A stretch of 64,000 bases of DNA from CAZUMJ01 sp964621605 (GTDB lineage Bacteria; Actinomycetota; Acidimicrobiia; Acidimicrobiales; Iamiaceae): positions 1 to 64,000 of the forward strand of contig CAZUMJ010000015.1 of the NCBI GenBank assembly GCA_964621605.1. The letters are read 5' to 3'. Position 1 is the first letter of the stretch. Each line of letters opens with the position of its first letter. Shown piece by piece: positions 32,632 through 41,464 of the stretch. Position numbers and translations under genes: made by a program. Under the pieces are notes generated by a model. The model ran no database searches, was not told the DNA's origin, and saw only the letters and a list, made by a program, of their open reading frames with translations.

Positions 32632-33453
32632 TCAGCGACGCTGGCACGTGGGACACCATGTCGTCCCACGGCCGTCGAGCACGCGTCGCCGTAAGGCGGT
32701 GCCGCAGCGGGGGCACGGCTGCCCTGCCCGCCCGTAGCAGGAGAGGTGCTGTTGGTGTTGTCCCGATGAACCATCGAGCGAGCGGTAGTCGCGCAACGTC
32801 GTGCCACCGTGCGCGATCCCTGCTTCCAGCACGGTCACGAGCGCGGCGTGGAGGCGCGCCGCGCCCGGCTTCGTGACCTCTCGGGCGGCGGGGTGGATGC
32901 GGGCGTGCCAGAGGGCTTCGTCGGCGTAGATGTTTCCGATGCCGGCAACGATGCGCTGGCTCAGCAGGTTGCTCTTCGTGTGGGCACGGCTTCTCCGTAG
33001 GCCTTCCCACAGCTGGAGCGCGGAGAACTCCGGGTCGAGTGGCTCGGGACCGAGCGCCAAGAGTGTTGGGAGACCCCGGTAGTCGCCCCGCGGCACGAGG
33101 GCCACTCGGCCGAAGCCGCGTGGGTCGCGAAGCACGAGGCGCTGGTCTCCGACGGTCCAGGCGGCTCGGACGTGTCGATCGGCCTTGCTCGTAGCCGTGG
33201 GGGTGCCCGAGAGCGAGATGGGTCGGAAGTGCAGCGTCCCCGTCATACCCAGATGAATGACCACCTCTTGCTCGGAGTCGAGTTCGAGCAAGAGGTATTT
33301 CCCGCGGCGCCGGACCGCGGTGACCACGCCGTGTGCGTCGAACGCGTCGGCAAACCTTGGTCGCGGGTCACCCCAGCCAGCTTCAAGGACGCGACCGACG
33401 AGCATCGGTTCGAGCTGCCGGCGCACGGTCTCCACTTCGGGGAGTTCGGGCAC
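32632..33453 (-). CDS. mutM: MutM (Fpg), formamidopyrimidine-DNA glycosylase
   Basis: Base-excision repair enzyme that removes 8-oxoguanine and FaPy bases and nicks the abasic site. 273 residues. It begins MPELPEVETVRRQL, with catalytic Pro2/Glu3. Other hallmarks are HLGMTGTL, DPRGFGRVALV, the helix-two-turn-helix NLLSQRIVAGIGNIYADEAL, and the zinc finger CYGRAGQPCPRCGTALRRRV followed by CPTCQRR. In this genome the gene stands apart from the common coaE/smc neighbourhood. Confidence 0.96.
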   Translation of the reverse strand: MPELPEVETVRRQLEPMLVGRVLEAGWGDPRPRFADAFDAHGVVTAVRRRGKYLLLELDSEQEVVIHLGMTGTLHFRPISLSGTPTATSKADRHVRAAWTVGDQRLVLRDPRGFGRVALVPRGDYRGLPTLLALGPEPLDPEFSALQLWEGLRRSRAHTKSNLLSQRIVAGIGNIYADEALWHARIHPAAREVTKPGAARLHAALVTVLEAGIAHGGTTLRDYRSLDGSSGQHQQHLSCYGRAGQPCPRCGTALRRRVLDGRGTTWCPTCQRR

Positions 33454-33559
33454 GGCCGCAGCGTACGGCGAGGCGACGAGGGTGCGTTCTCGGAGGCCTG
33501 ACGTGCCCTACGCTCGACGCGCCGCCATCCGTCGGAAGCCGAAAGGGGAGCCGCGCCCG

Positions 33560-34810
33560 ATGTTGCTCATGCTGGTCATCGCGCTTGGCGTGATCGCGCT
33601 CGTCGCGGCGGCGGTTATCGCGGCTGTCTCGGTGACGCGGTCGCGCTCCGCTCGCGACGACTGGCTGGGCGAGTTGGACGACATTCGGCGTGCCGCCCTC
33701 ACCTTTGACGAGGACGGGCCGCTTGTGGCCGACGAGATCGATGATCTGAGCGGCGAGTCCCGCGAGTCGGAGCTGGAGCCGGAACCAGCGCCGAAACCAG
33801 AGCCGGAACCAGAGGTGGCGTCGGAGTCCGAACCCGAGTCGGAACCAGCGCCCGAGGCGGAATCCGCGTCGGGACCCGAGTCGGAGTCGGAGTCCGAACC
33901 AGAGCCGGAGCTGGAGCCGGAGCCCGAGGTGGAGCCGGAGCCCGAGGTGGAGTCGGAGCCTGAGTCCGCGTCGGAACCGGAGCCCGAGCCGGAGTCGGAG
34001 CTGGAGCCGAAGCCCGAGGTGGAGTCGGAGCCTGAGTCCGCGTCGGAACCGGAGCCCGAGCCGGAGTCGGAGCTGGAGCCGAAGCCCGAGGTGGCGTCGG
34101 AGTCCGAACCCGACCCGGAGTCGGAACCAGAGCCCGCGTCGGAACCAGAGCCCGCGTCGGAACCAGAGCCCGAGTCGGAGCCCGAGATGGAGTCGGAGTT
34201 CGAACCCGACCCGGAGTCCGAACCCGACCCGGAGTCCGAACGAGAGCCCGCGTCGGAACCAGAGCCGGAGTCGGAGCCCGAGGTGGAGTCGGTGCCCGAG
34301 CCGGAACCGGGTCGACCGTCAGTGGCGCGCGTCCGCACGCTCGGCAGTCGTCGCTTCGACGAGTACGAGCATGCCGGTGGAGCTCTCACCCGCATCGAGC
34401 TTGGGGAAGCCCAGGTCTCGCTGCGCGAGACGCCATTCGGCGGAGTTGTCTTCGCTGTCGACCTCGCCGATGGGTCTGTGTGGCATCGGACAGCCTCGCG
34501 GAGCGCTGAACAGGTGACGCTGACCGTGCAAACACCCGCTGGGTGGGTGAGCTCGCACGGCGCTGATGTGTTGGTAACGAGCGAACCCGATGGCTGGTGC
34601 TACGCGATGTGTCTGAGCGGCGCGTGCACCATCGAGTTCGCTCCAGGCATGTCAACCCTTCGTCTGGAAGCTGGCCAGGTGGGCCGATCTCGAGTTGGTG
34701 CGAGCGAGGTTGAGGTTGCCGGCGCTGATCCGAGCGCCCTGCACGAGGATCAGCTGGTCTCGTTGCACAGGCGTTGGGACGACGAGGCACCGGCGCGCGC
34801 ATCTGGCTAG
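33560..34810 (+). CDS. Membrane protein with acidic Glu/Pro/Ser stalk and FecR-like C-terminal domain
   Basis: 416 residues from the ATG at 33560, with GGGGAG upstream. One N-terminal TM (MLVIALGVIALVAAAVIAAV) is followed by a short basic segment and then, from about residue 65 to 250, an extreme acidic low-complexity stalk of SEPEPE words. Last comes a globular domain of about 165 residues: FGGVVFAVDLADGSVWHRTA, VTLTVQTPAGWVSSHGADVL, CYAMCLSGACTIEFAP and LRLEAGQVGRSRV. The 'VQTPAG...GADVLV' and 'LEAGQ' pattern resembles FecR domains. The FecR match is by eye. The stalk DNA carries a 72-base tandem duplication. Confidence 0.65.
   Translation: MLLMLVIALGVIALVAAAVIAAVSVTRSRSARDDWLGELDDIRRAALTFDEDGPLVADEIDDLSGESRESELEPEPAPKPEPEPEVASESEPESEPAPEAESASGPESESESEPEPELEPEPEVEPEPEVESEPESASEPEPEPESELEPKPEVESEPESASEPEPEPESELEPKPEVASESEPDPESEPEPASEPEPASEPEPESEPEMESEFEPDPESEPDPESEREPASEPEPESEPEVESVPEPEPGRPSVARVRTLGSRRFDEYEHAGGALTRIELGEAQVSLRETPFGGVVFAVDLADGSVWHRTASRSAEQVTLTVQTPAGWVSSHGADVLVTSEPDGWCYAMCLSGACTIEFAPGMSTLRLEAGQVGRSRVGASEVEVAGADPSALHEDQLVSLHRRWDDEAPARASG
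33939..34094 (+). repeat. 72-base tandem duplication in the acidic stalk
   Basis: Bases 33939-34022 are identical to 34011-34094 (84 matching bases at a period of 72, or 24 codons). Frame is kept. It shows recent length change of the Glu/Pro/Ser stalk by unequal pairing. Confidence 0.9.
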
Positions 34811-34822
34811 GCACCCGTTCGC

Positions 34823-35836
34823 TCAGCTGACTAGGCGAGCTCCCGCGGCCCCGATGTCGGCGAGGAGATTGGTTCCTGCAGAGCCGATGTGGCTCAAGCC
34901 TTGCAACGTCTCGCGTGCAGATCCGCGCAAGTCGCCGCGTCGGAGTGCGGCGAGGGCGTCGCCGGTGTCTTCGCGCGCGAGCGATGCGGCGCCTTCGAGG
35001 CGGTGGAGTTCGGAGGAGCCGAAGGCCCTTGCTGCAGTCAGCGCCTCGCCGGAGCGACGGAATGCCTGGCGAGGCTTCCAGACCACCGGGGGTAGGGGCG
35101 GTGGGAGCGGCAGCAGCGGAAAGTCCTCGTCGAGCGCGACGAGTTGCAACCAAGTCGTCGTGGTTCCGAGTGCAAGGGCGAGCGTCACCGGCGATGGCGA
35201 CACGCTCAGCGCCAACAAGCTTCCGTCGCTCAGGGCGTGCGCGATCATTCGGGTGTAGCCGAAGCCGTCTCGGCGCATGGCGTCAAGCGGATCTCCCGCA
35301 GCGACGATCGACTGGAGGTCGTGGGCCACGGCCACGATGCCGATGCCAGGCGCGATTCGCCCGAACGGTCCGCTGAGGACGCGGGCTACGGGTGCCAGGA
35401 CCGGGAGCTCCCGAAGTACCTGGGAGGTTTCCGGCGCCACAGCAAGTACGCCACGACCGAGCTGTACGGCACGCTGTGCGATGTCGGTGAACAGGTCTTC
35501 GAGATCATCTGGAAGGGCCTGCAGAAGGATCGTCGCGGACGCGCCGAGACCTGGGTGTTCCCCGAGGCCACCGTCGGCTCGCAGGAATGCGTTCGCAGCA
35601 GTGCCGGCGATTGTCGCGGTCGCCGTCAGCTCTTGCATGACTGTCGGCAGGCCTTCGGTGAGGACCTCCGCGAGCAGGGGTGGCGTTGACGTGGGCCAAG
35701 GGTGGCTGGCGAGGTTGTTGCCCACCTGCGCAACTTGGCGCCGGAGCTCATCGCTCGCGTCGACATAGCGTTGGAGCCCGGACGGGTCCGCGGCGACCCT
35801 GCCGCTCGTGCATGGCACCCCGAGCCGTGCGCTCAC
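34823..35836 (-). CDS. Unrecognised helical protein, possible WXG-like N-terminal region
   Basis: 337 residues, function unknown. The first 95 residues are predicted helical with spaced hydrophobics (SGLQRYVDASDELRRQVAQV, ASHPWPTSTPPLLAEVLTEG), loosely like the N-termini of WXG/ESX-type secreted proteins. A middle, mildly hydrophobic part (GRIAPGIGIVAVAHDLQSIV and SLLALSVSPSPVTLALALGT) could insert in or lie on a membrane. The C-terminal third is Ala/Arg/Gly-rich and helical. The start overlaps the stop of the 36585 gene (ATGA), so the two are co-translated. No catalytic motif was seen. The WXG comparison is weak. Confidence 0.6.
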   Translation of the reverse strand: MSARLGVPCTSGRVAADPSGLQRYVDASDELRRQVAQVGNNLASHPWPTSTPPLLAEVLTEGLPTVMQELTATATIAGTAANAFLRADGGLGEHPGLGASATILLQALPDDLEDLFTDIAQRAVQLGRGVLAVAPETSQVLRELPVLAPVARVLSGPFGRIAPGIGIVAVAHDLQSIVAAGDPLDAMRRDGFGYTRMIAHALSDGSLLALSVSPSPVTLALALGTTTTWLQLVALDEDFPLLPLPPPLPPVVWKPRQAFRRSGEALTAARAFGSSELHRLEGAASLAREDTGDALAALRRGDLRGSARETLQGLSHIGSAGTNLLADIGAAGARLVS

Positions 35837-36585
35837 CGCGGGGTCGGCCCGGGGGTAGCGGTCATGGGTTGTGCGGGCACGGATGTGGGGTCAAGCGCCG
35901 CCGCAACGCCGCGCCACACGTCGTGCGTGTCGGTCGGGATCAGTCGCATCGTGCGAGGGCGCTGGCCGCTGCGCGACCCGCACCACCAGCCCGATACCCC
36001 CGCATCGAGCGCCGCGAGTGCACGCCGCGTGCTTTGCCCCGCGTCGGTGTGGCTGACCTCCAGGTGCCAGCAACGGGCCCGGACCGCTGCGCTGCGGGTG
36101 TTCGGAGTGGGTGCTGCTCCACGGAGCACTTGTCGATGCACCTCGCCGGTGAAGGACGGAACGTCGAGTTCGATCGTCGGGCGGCGAGGTGGGGCAGGCC
36201 GGTCGTCGATCTGCAACCAGCCCAAGAACAGCTGCCATAGGCCGGACCGGCTGCTGGAGCGAAGGAGCCAGCCCCCATCCGTGGCGCGTTCCGCGAGGAC
36301 CGCTCGTCGCTCGCGCAACCAGAGTTGACGGTGCGCTGGGCGGCTGCTGTGGAGCTGCATGAACGTGGTTGCGGTGCTGATCGTGGTGCCGATCTCTGCG
36401 CCGAGGTTGGTGGGCGAACCGCCTCGATCTGCGAGCCCCGCTCGGTGGAGCCGCGCGCTCGCCGCCGCGACGGTTGGGCCGCACATGGACGGGTGTCTTG
36501 CCGCTGCTTCGTGACGGCTGAGCGTGGCGAGCAGGTTCAGCGCGTGGTCGTCGACGGGTTCAGAGGAGTGGGTCGGAAAGGACAT
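35833..36585 (-). CDS. Unrecognised protein, winged-helix-like N-terminus
   Basis: 250 residues from an ATG at 36585 with AAGG seven bases upstream (a GTG at 36591 is also possible). The first 75 residues read like a winged helix: HALNLLATLSRHEAAARHPS, then VAAASARLHRAGLADRGGSP and TNLGAEIG. The rest alternates strands and helices (LWLRERRAVLAERATDGGWL, LWQLFLGWLQIDD, IELDVPSFTGEVHRQVL, then RTMRLIPTDTHDVWRGVA) and has no motif I know. Coupling to the 34823 gene suggests a chaperone- or regulator-like partner, perhaps like EspG proteins beside ESX substrates. This is a guess from layout only. An A/T-richer stretch at 36600-36640 probably holds its promoter. Confidence 0.55.
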   Translation of the reverse strand: MSFPTHSSEPVDDHALNLLATLSRHEAAARHPSMCGPTVAAASARLHRAGLADRGGSPTNLGAEIGTTISTATTFMQLHSSRPAHRQLWLRERRAVLAERATDGGWLLRSSSRSGLWQLFLGWLQIDDRPAPPRRPTIELDVPSFTGEVHRQVLRGAAPTPNTRSAAVRARCWHLEVSHTDAGQSTRRALAALDAGVSGWWCGSRSGQRPRTMRLIPTDTHDVWRGVAAALDPTSVPAQPMTATPGPTPR

Positions 36586-36664
36586 GTCCACACCTTAGGG
36601 AGTGTTTCATGTCATTTCCATACATTTGTAAACTTCTGAAGGTGCAGGGTCTGCCGCAGGTCTG

Positions 36665-37846
36665 TCAGGTGTGGAACCGCAGGTCGAGCGAACGGATGCC
36701 CGCGATGACGTTCGAGCCAGACCTGGTCGGTTGGGCTACCACGTCGATCGTGGTGAAGCGGTCGAGCAGCGCTTCGATCACCGTGCGGATCTCGAGGCGA
36801 GCAAGTGCCGCGCCGATGCAGAAGTGCGGCCCGAAGCCGAAGGCGACGTGGTGGTTCGGGGCTCGACGAAGGTCGAAGTCGTCGGCGGTAGGGCCGAATT
36901 CGGCCGGGTCGCGGTTTGCCGCGGCATAGAGGAGGAGGAGTGGGTCGTCGGCGCGTACCGGTGTGCCCGAGACCGTCGTATCGACGGTCGCCGTTCGCAT
37001 GAACGCGATGACGGGAGTGGTCCAGCGGAGGATCTCCTCGACCACGGTCGAAAGGAGCGATCGATCTGCTCGCAGCTGAGCCCACTGTTCGGGCCGCTCG
37101 CCCAGGGCCAGCAAGCCACCGGTGAGCGCGTGACGCGTGGTCTCGTTGCCGGCGACCAGCAGCTGCACGAGGAACATCGCGATCTCGCCGTCGTCGAGCG
37201 AGTCGCCGTCGATGGTGACGGTTGCCAGCGTGGAGACCAGGTCGTCTCGTGGGTCGGCCCGTCGTTGGGCAGCGGTCTCGAGGAGGAACCCGACCATGTC
37301 GCCCAGGTGCGCGGACCGTTCTTCGTCGGTGAAGTCTCCGGCTCCGGGGATCGCAGCATCTGACCAGATCAAGAAGCGTTCGTGTTGGGCGTCGTCTATG
37401 CCCAGCAGGTCGGTGATCACCTGGAGGGGGAGGGGCGCGGTGAGGCCTTGCACGATCTCGACCGACTCGCCGTCGGGAAGGGCGGCGACGAGTCGCTCGG
37501 CGCGGCCACGGACCGACTCCTCCATCGCTCGGATGCGTTTCGGGGCGAAGGCCGGCTGCACGAGCTTGCGGTAACGCCCGTGCGCCGGTGGGTCGGTGTG
37601 CATGATCGTCGGCGGAGCCGGGTACTCGACACCGATCTCCGGGAGGATGATGCCGCGCCCTGAACAGAACGTCTCTGCATCGGCGGAGACCGCAGTGACG
37701 CCATCGTGCGTCGGCACCGCCCAGAAGCCGAGTTGGGCGTTCCAGGTGATGCCGTGTCGGCGGAGCGCCTCGTAGAGGTGTTGGGGGTCATTCCGGAACG
37801 TGTCGTCGTCGAGCAGCGCTGCGGTGGGGTCGGCGCCCGTAGTCAT
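36665..37846 (-). CDS. Cytochrome P450
   Basis: 393 residues, a soluble actinobacterial class I P450 with no TM. The I-helix oxygen-binding motif is LLVAGNETTRHAL, the K-helix ExxR is in VVEEILRW, and the heme-binding loop FGFGPHFCIGAALARLEIR carries the axial Cys. PPAHGRYRKLVQPAFAPKRI is the C-helix. It needs a ferredoxin and a reductase, neither of which is adjacent. It is coupled to msrB (TCAT, a 4-base overlap on the minus strand). Substrate cannot be deduced. Nearby acyl-CoA and hydrolase genes would fit lipid or steroid-like compounds. Confidence 0.95.
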   Translation of the reverse strand: MTTGADPTAALLDDDTFRNDPQHLYEALRRHGITWNAQLGFWAVPTHDGVTAVSADAETFCSGRGIILPEIGVEYPAPPTIMHTDPPAHGRYRKLVQPAFAPKRIRAMEESVRGRAERLVAALPDGESVEIVQGLTAPLPLQVITDLLGIDDAQHERFLIWSDAAIPGAGDFTDEERSAHLGDMVGFLLETAAQRRADPRDDLVSTLATVTIDGDSLDDGEIAMFLVQLLVAGNETTRHALTGGLLALGERPEQWAQLRADRSLLSTVVEEILRWTTPVIAFMRTATVDTTVSGTPVRADDPLLLLYAAANRDPAEFGPTADDFDLRRAPNHHVAFGFGPHFCIGAALARLEIRTVIEALLDRFTTIDVVAQPTRSGSNVIAGIRSLDLRFHT

Positions 37847-38271
37847 GCGTCCCCAGAGGGGGACACGGTGTCCTCGCCTTGCGTGGCGTCAAAGCGCAGG
37901 CTTGCGGAGTTCATGCAGTAGCGCAGTCCGGTCGGTTGTGGACCATCGTCGAAGCGGTGCCCCAGGTGGCTGCCGCACGTACGGCAGCGCACCTCGACGC
38001 GGTGCATACCGTGGCTGCGGTCCTCGATGAGTTCCACCTTGGCGGGGTCGACCGCATCGAAGAAGCTGGGCCACCCCGAGCCGGAGTCGTACTTGGTGTC
38101 GGAGCGGAAGAGCATCTCCCCGCACACGATGCAGAAGTAGTCGCCGTCAGTGTGGTTGTCCCAGTACTCGCCGGTGAAGGCTCGCTCCGTTCCGGCATGC
38201 TGCGTGACCTCGAACTGCAGCGGGGTGAGGCGACCTCGCAGCTCGTCTGAGTCGTAGGTCTCGCGTTCCAT
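37843..38271 (-). CDS. msrB: MsrB, peptide-methionine (R)-S-oxide reductase
   Basis: Repairs oxidised methionine. 142 residues from the ATG at 38271, with GGAGGA seven bases upstream. Zinc-site pairs are FCIVCGEMLF and CRTCGSHLGHRFDDG. GSGWPSFFDAVDP is the substrate region and the catalytic Cys is in LRYCMNSASLRFDA. Upstream in-frame starts add unrelated residues. The last four bases overlap the P450 start, an unusual pairing. It is divergent from the acyl-CoA dehydrogenase gene. Confidence 0.95.
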   Translation of the reverse strand: MERETYDSDELRGRLTPLQFEVTQHAGTERAFTGEYWDNHTDGDYFCIVCGEMLFRSDTKYDSGSGWPSFFDAVDPAKVELIEDRSHGMHRVEVRCRTCGSHLGHRFDDGPQPTGLRYCMNSASLRFDATQGEDTVSPSGDA

Positions 38272-38335
38272 GGTGGGTCCTCCTGCTCGGCAGGGGCCGT
38301 CCCCCGAAGGCGCCGGCCTGTGTGTCTCAGCCATT

Positions 38336-38350
38336 CTGACGCATCGTCAG
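38336..38350. promoter_or_regulatory. Palindromic operator CTGACG-N3-CGTCAG
   Basis: A perfect 6-base inverted repeat with a 3-base centre, 40 bases before the acyl-CoA dehydrogenase start and 64 bases from the msrB start. It looks like a TetR-family site. Nearly the same motif (CTGACG-TTC-CATCAG) occurs at 61255-61269 ahead of the amidohydrolase gene. Confidence 0.55.
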
Positions 38351-38390
38351 GCAATTGGGGGCGTCACAAGCGCCTTCCTACGCTCTGGGG

Positions 38391-40193
38391 ATGAGTGAGT
38401 ACCTTCCGCCGCTTGCCGACATTCGCTTTGCATTGGAGCACGTCGCGGATCTGCCAGGGCTGATCGAGCTCGACGCCTTCGCTGACATCGACCTGCCCAC
38501 GGCATACGGCGCCCTCGAAGAGTACGGGCGGTTCATGACCGAGGTCATCGCCCCGACGAACCGTATCGGCGACATCGAAGAATCCCGGTGGGAGGACGGC
38601 AACGTCGAGACGCCCAAGGCGTTCCGCGACGCGTATGGCCGCTACGTAGAGGCCGGGTGGGGTTCGGTCCCATTCGAGCCCGGCTTCGGGGGAGGCGGCT
38701 TCCCGTGGGTGCTGGGCGTCGCAATGCAGGAGATGCTGAACAGCGCCAACATGGCCTTCGCCATGGCCCCGCTGCTGACGCACGGTGCGATCGATGCGAT
38801 CGCGCACCACGGAAGCGAAGAGCAGCAGCAGGTCTACCTCCCGAAGATGATCTCTGGTGCGTGGACCGGAACGATGAACCTCACAGAGCCTGACGCTGGT
38901 TCTGACGTCGGGAATGTGCGCACCAAGGCGGTGCCTACCGGCGACGGCACGTATCGCATCACGGGCACCAAGATCTTCATCACGTTCGGCGAGCACGACC
39001 TCACCGACAACATCATCCACTTGGTGCTCGCAAGGCTTCCCGACGCGCCTCCTGGGACGAAGGGCATCTCGTGCTTCGTGGTGCCCAAGTTTCTCGTGCA
39101 GGAAGACGGCTCCCTCGGTGAGCGGAACGATGTGACCTGCCTCTCGATCGAACACAAGATGGGCATCAAGGCGAGCCCAACCTGCGTGCTCTCGTTCGGC
39201 GAGACAGGTGACGGCGCGATCGGGTGGCTGCTCGGCGAGCCAAACGCCGGGATGCGCACGATGTTCACGATGATGAACAACGCACGGCTGGGCGTCGGGC
39301 TCGAAGGGCTCGGAGTCGCAGAGCGGGCCTACCAGCACGCGCTTGCGTACGCGAAGGAACGCCAGCAAGGTCGTGCGGTCGGCGCAGCCCCCGGAACGCG
39401 CAGCTTCATCATCGAGCACCCAGACGTGCGTCGCATGCTGCTGACCATGAAGGCGTCGATCGAGGCGCACCGCGCGCTTTGCTACCTCGACGGGGCGAAC
39501 ATCGACCGGGCGCGGAACCACCCCGACGAGGCGGTGCGTGCCGAGGCGGCAGAGATCGTCGAGCTCCTGACGCCGCTCTGCAAGGGGTGGGGAACCGACC
39601 TGGGCGTTGAGCTCTCCTCGATTGCAGTCCAGATCCACGGTGGGATGGGCTTCATCGAGGAGACCGGCGTGGCGCAGTACTACCGCGACACGAAGATCAC
39701 GCAGATCTACGAAGGCACCAACGGCATCCAGGCGATCGACCTCGTGGGGCGCAAGCTCCCATTGCGCGCCGGGGGAGTGGTGTCGGACCAGTTCAAGCGC
39801 ATGCACGCCACAGCCGCCGAGCTGCGCGCGCACACCGATGTGCTTGGCCCATTGGCCGATCGGATCGACGAGGCGACCGGCGTCGCCGAGGAAGCGACCG
39901 CATGGTTGCTGGAGCACGGCCTCGCGGATGTCAACGACGCGCTCGCCGGCGCATCGCCGTACCTTCGGCTGCTCTCCTACGCCGTCGGCGGCTGGCTGCT
40001 GGGCGTCGAGGCGTTGGCTGCGCAGCGTCTTCTCGACGCCGGTGCGTCAGATGCCGACCGTGCCCGCCTGACGACGAAGGTCGCAACGGCGCAGTTCTTC
40101 GCTGACAACCTCCTCCCCCAGGTGAAGGGGTTGCTCGACCCGGTGCGCGCGGGCGCGGCGGAGCTGTTCGCGCTTTCGATCGAAGACTTCTGA
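38391..40193 (+). CDS. Large acyl-CoA dehydrogenase (FadE5/DmdC type)
   Basis: 600 residues, longer than the usual 380, as in the group with an extra C-terminal domain (PF12806 type) that includes FadE5 and 3-methylmercaptopropionyl-CoA dehydrogenase. Motifs are TGTMNLTEPDAGSDVGNVRT (FAD/substrate), RITGTKIFITFGEHDLTDNI, GFIEETGVAQYYRDTKITQI and then YEGTNGIQAIDLVGRKL with the expected catalytic-base region. Oxidises an acyl-CoA to the 2-enoyl-CoA and passes electrons to ETF. The ATG at 38391 was chosen because the in-frame GTG/ATG codons upstream lie over the operator. It is followed by a short terminator. Confidence 0.92.
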   Translation: MSEYLPPLADIRFALEHVADLPGLIELDAFADIDLPTAYGALEEYGRFMTEVIAPTNRIGDIEESRWEDGNVETPKAFRDAYGRYVEAGWGSVPFEPGFGGGGFPWVLGVAMQEMLNSANMAFAMAPLLTHGAIDAIAHHGSEEQQQVYLPKMISGAWTGTMNLTEPDAGSDVGNVRTKAVPTGDGTYRITGTKIFITFGEHDLTDNIIHLVLARLPDAPPGTKGISCFVVPKFLVQEDGSLGERNDVTCLSIEHKMGIKASPTCVLSFGETGDGAIGWLLGEPNAGMRTMFTMMNNARLGVGLEGLGVAERAYQHALAYAKERQQGRAVGAAPGTRSFIIEHPDVRRMLLTMKASIEAHRALCYLDGANIDRARNHPDEAVRAEAAEIVELLTPLCKGWGTDLGVELSSIAVQIHGGMGFIEETGVAQYYRDTKITQIYEGTNGIQAIDLVGRKLPLRAGGVVSDQFKRMHATAAELRAHTDVLGPLADRIDEATGVAEEATAWLLEHGLADVNDALAGASPYLRLLSYAVGGWLLGVEALAAQRLLDAGASDADRARLTTKVATAQFFADNLLPQVKGLLDPVRAGAAELFALSIEDF

Positions 40194-40200
40194 GGGCTCA

Positions 40201-40218
40201 GAAGCCTTCGGAGGCTTC
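40201..40218 (+). terminator. Short hairpin after the acyl-CoA dehydrogenase
   Basis: GAAGCCT / AGGCTTC arms with a TCGG loop begin seven bases after the stop. The stem is compact and followed by a pyrimidine run (CCCTCATTC). Confidence 0.5.
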
Positions 40219-40293
40219 CCTCATTCGCCGACCGGGCGGCGCAGCAGTTGGACGTGGGCGACCATGTCGCCTCTGGTCGGCTCGCCAGCGACT

Positions 40294-41292
40294 TCAGATG
40301 TGGATGGCGGGCTCGCCGTTCAAGGACGCCAGGTAGCCCGTTTCGCGCACGGTGCCGGCAAGGCGGTGGTACGGGTGTTCGTTGGGCAGGTGCCGCACGT
40401 CGCACTGGGGCGGGTAGGCGAGGAGCTCCTTCACGTCCCACGCGATGCTGTAGACACGTACTCGCTCGTACTGGCCGTTGTGCTCGAACAGCTCCGGGTA
40501 GTCGTTCGCCAGCCACCACGGCACGTCGCGGTAGTCGGCGGCATGCGTGCGGTGCTCGTAGTCCTCAGCCACGTGGAGCTTGGGGTAGGCGACCATGCGC
40601 AGGAGGATGTCGAGATCGAGGTCTGACGGCCCCGGCCGCGCCCATTCGAAGTCGAGCAGGGCAGTGATGCGCTCGCCATCCCACAGGATGTTCTCGAAGG
40701 TGAGGTCGCCATGGACGAGCGTCGCGACGTCGAACGGGTCGAGGTAGTGCGCTGACTCCTCGACAAGGCGGTACGCCGCGTCGATCAGCGAGGTCTGTAC
40801 GTGCGGGTTGGTTCGCAGCATGAGGAGAGCGTCGAGCAGTCGCTGCACCGCCGCCCTTCCTCTGCGGGCACGGTCAAGGAGCTGCGGTACCTCATTGAGC
40901 TCACCGAGTTGCGGAATGACCGTGGAGTGGACCGCTCGAAGTTTGTCGGCGAGCTGGGCGACCGCGGCGCGCCGAGATTCCTGGCTCAGATCTGGCCACC
41001 ACCGACTGAGCGCCTTGCCTCGAACTCGTTCGAGGATGAGCCAGTCGGCGCCGAGCTCGCCGCCGTATGCGACGACAGGCGGGTAGCCGATGTTCAGCGG
41101 CAGCATGCGTGCGAGGTCTGCCTCGCGGCGCAGCCGTTGATCGGGCCGGGAGTTCACGCGGACGACGAGGTCGGGAGTGAGCCAGACCTCGTTGGTCACG
41201 CTGCTTGCGCGGGTGAGTGCGACGTCGGGGTTGAGTCCGGCGGCGTCGAGCGCGATGCGAGCTCGTGCGACGGCAAGGGTGTGCACCGTCAT
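40294..41292 (-). CDS. Aminoglycoside-phosphotransferase-fold kinase
   Basis: 332 residues. The APH/choline-kinase fold has an N-lobe with VTNEVWLTPDLVVRVNSRP, a hinge GADWLILERVRGKALSRWWP, the catalytic VATLVHGDLTFENILWDGE (HGDxxxxN) and the metal Asp in ITALLDFEWARPGPSDLDLD. This wording is the generic 'phosphotransferase family' type and differs from the APH(3')-like protein at 1248. The substrate may be a sugar, an amine or an antibiotic. Upstream (41293-41464, about 170 bases) is a promoter region with an A/T-richer patch (CTTTATGCA) and nothing else clear. Confidence 0.78.
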   Translation of the reverse strand: MTVHTLAVARARIALDAAGLNPDVALTRASSVTNEVWLTPDLVVRVNSRPDQRLRREADLARMLPLNIGYPPVVAYGGELGADWLILERVRGKALSRWWPDLSQESRRAAVAQLADKLRAVHSTVIPQLGELNEVPQLLDRARRGRAAVQRLLDALLMLRTNPHVQTSLIDAAYRLVEESAHYLDPFDVATLVHGDLTFENILWDGERITALLDFEWARPGPSDLDLDILLRMVAYPKLHVAEDYEHRTHAADYRDVPWWLANDYPELFEHNGQYERVRVYSIAWDVKELLAYPPQCDVRHLPNEHPYHRLAGTVRETGYLASLNGEPAIHI

Positions 41293-41464
41293 CTGGCTCC
41301 CCTTCCTGACGCAGCGGACCTGACCATGAGATCCTGTCGGGTGCTCCTTCGCCCATCTTTATGCACCCGCGCATGCAAGTTGGGGAATGAGCCGTTCGGC
41401 CCGTTCCCATCGGCCGAGGTCAGAGCATCGCGGCGCCGGTCGCGCTCTGGGCTGCTCGTGGGAC

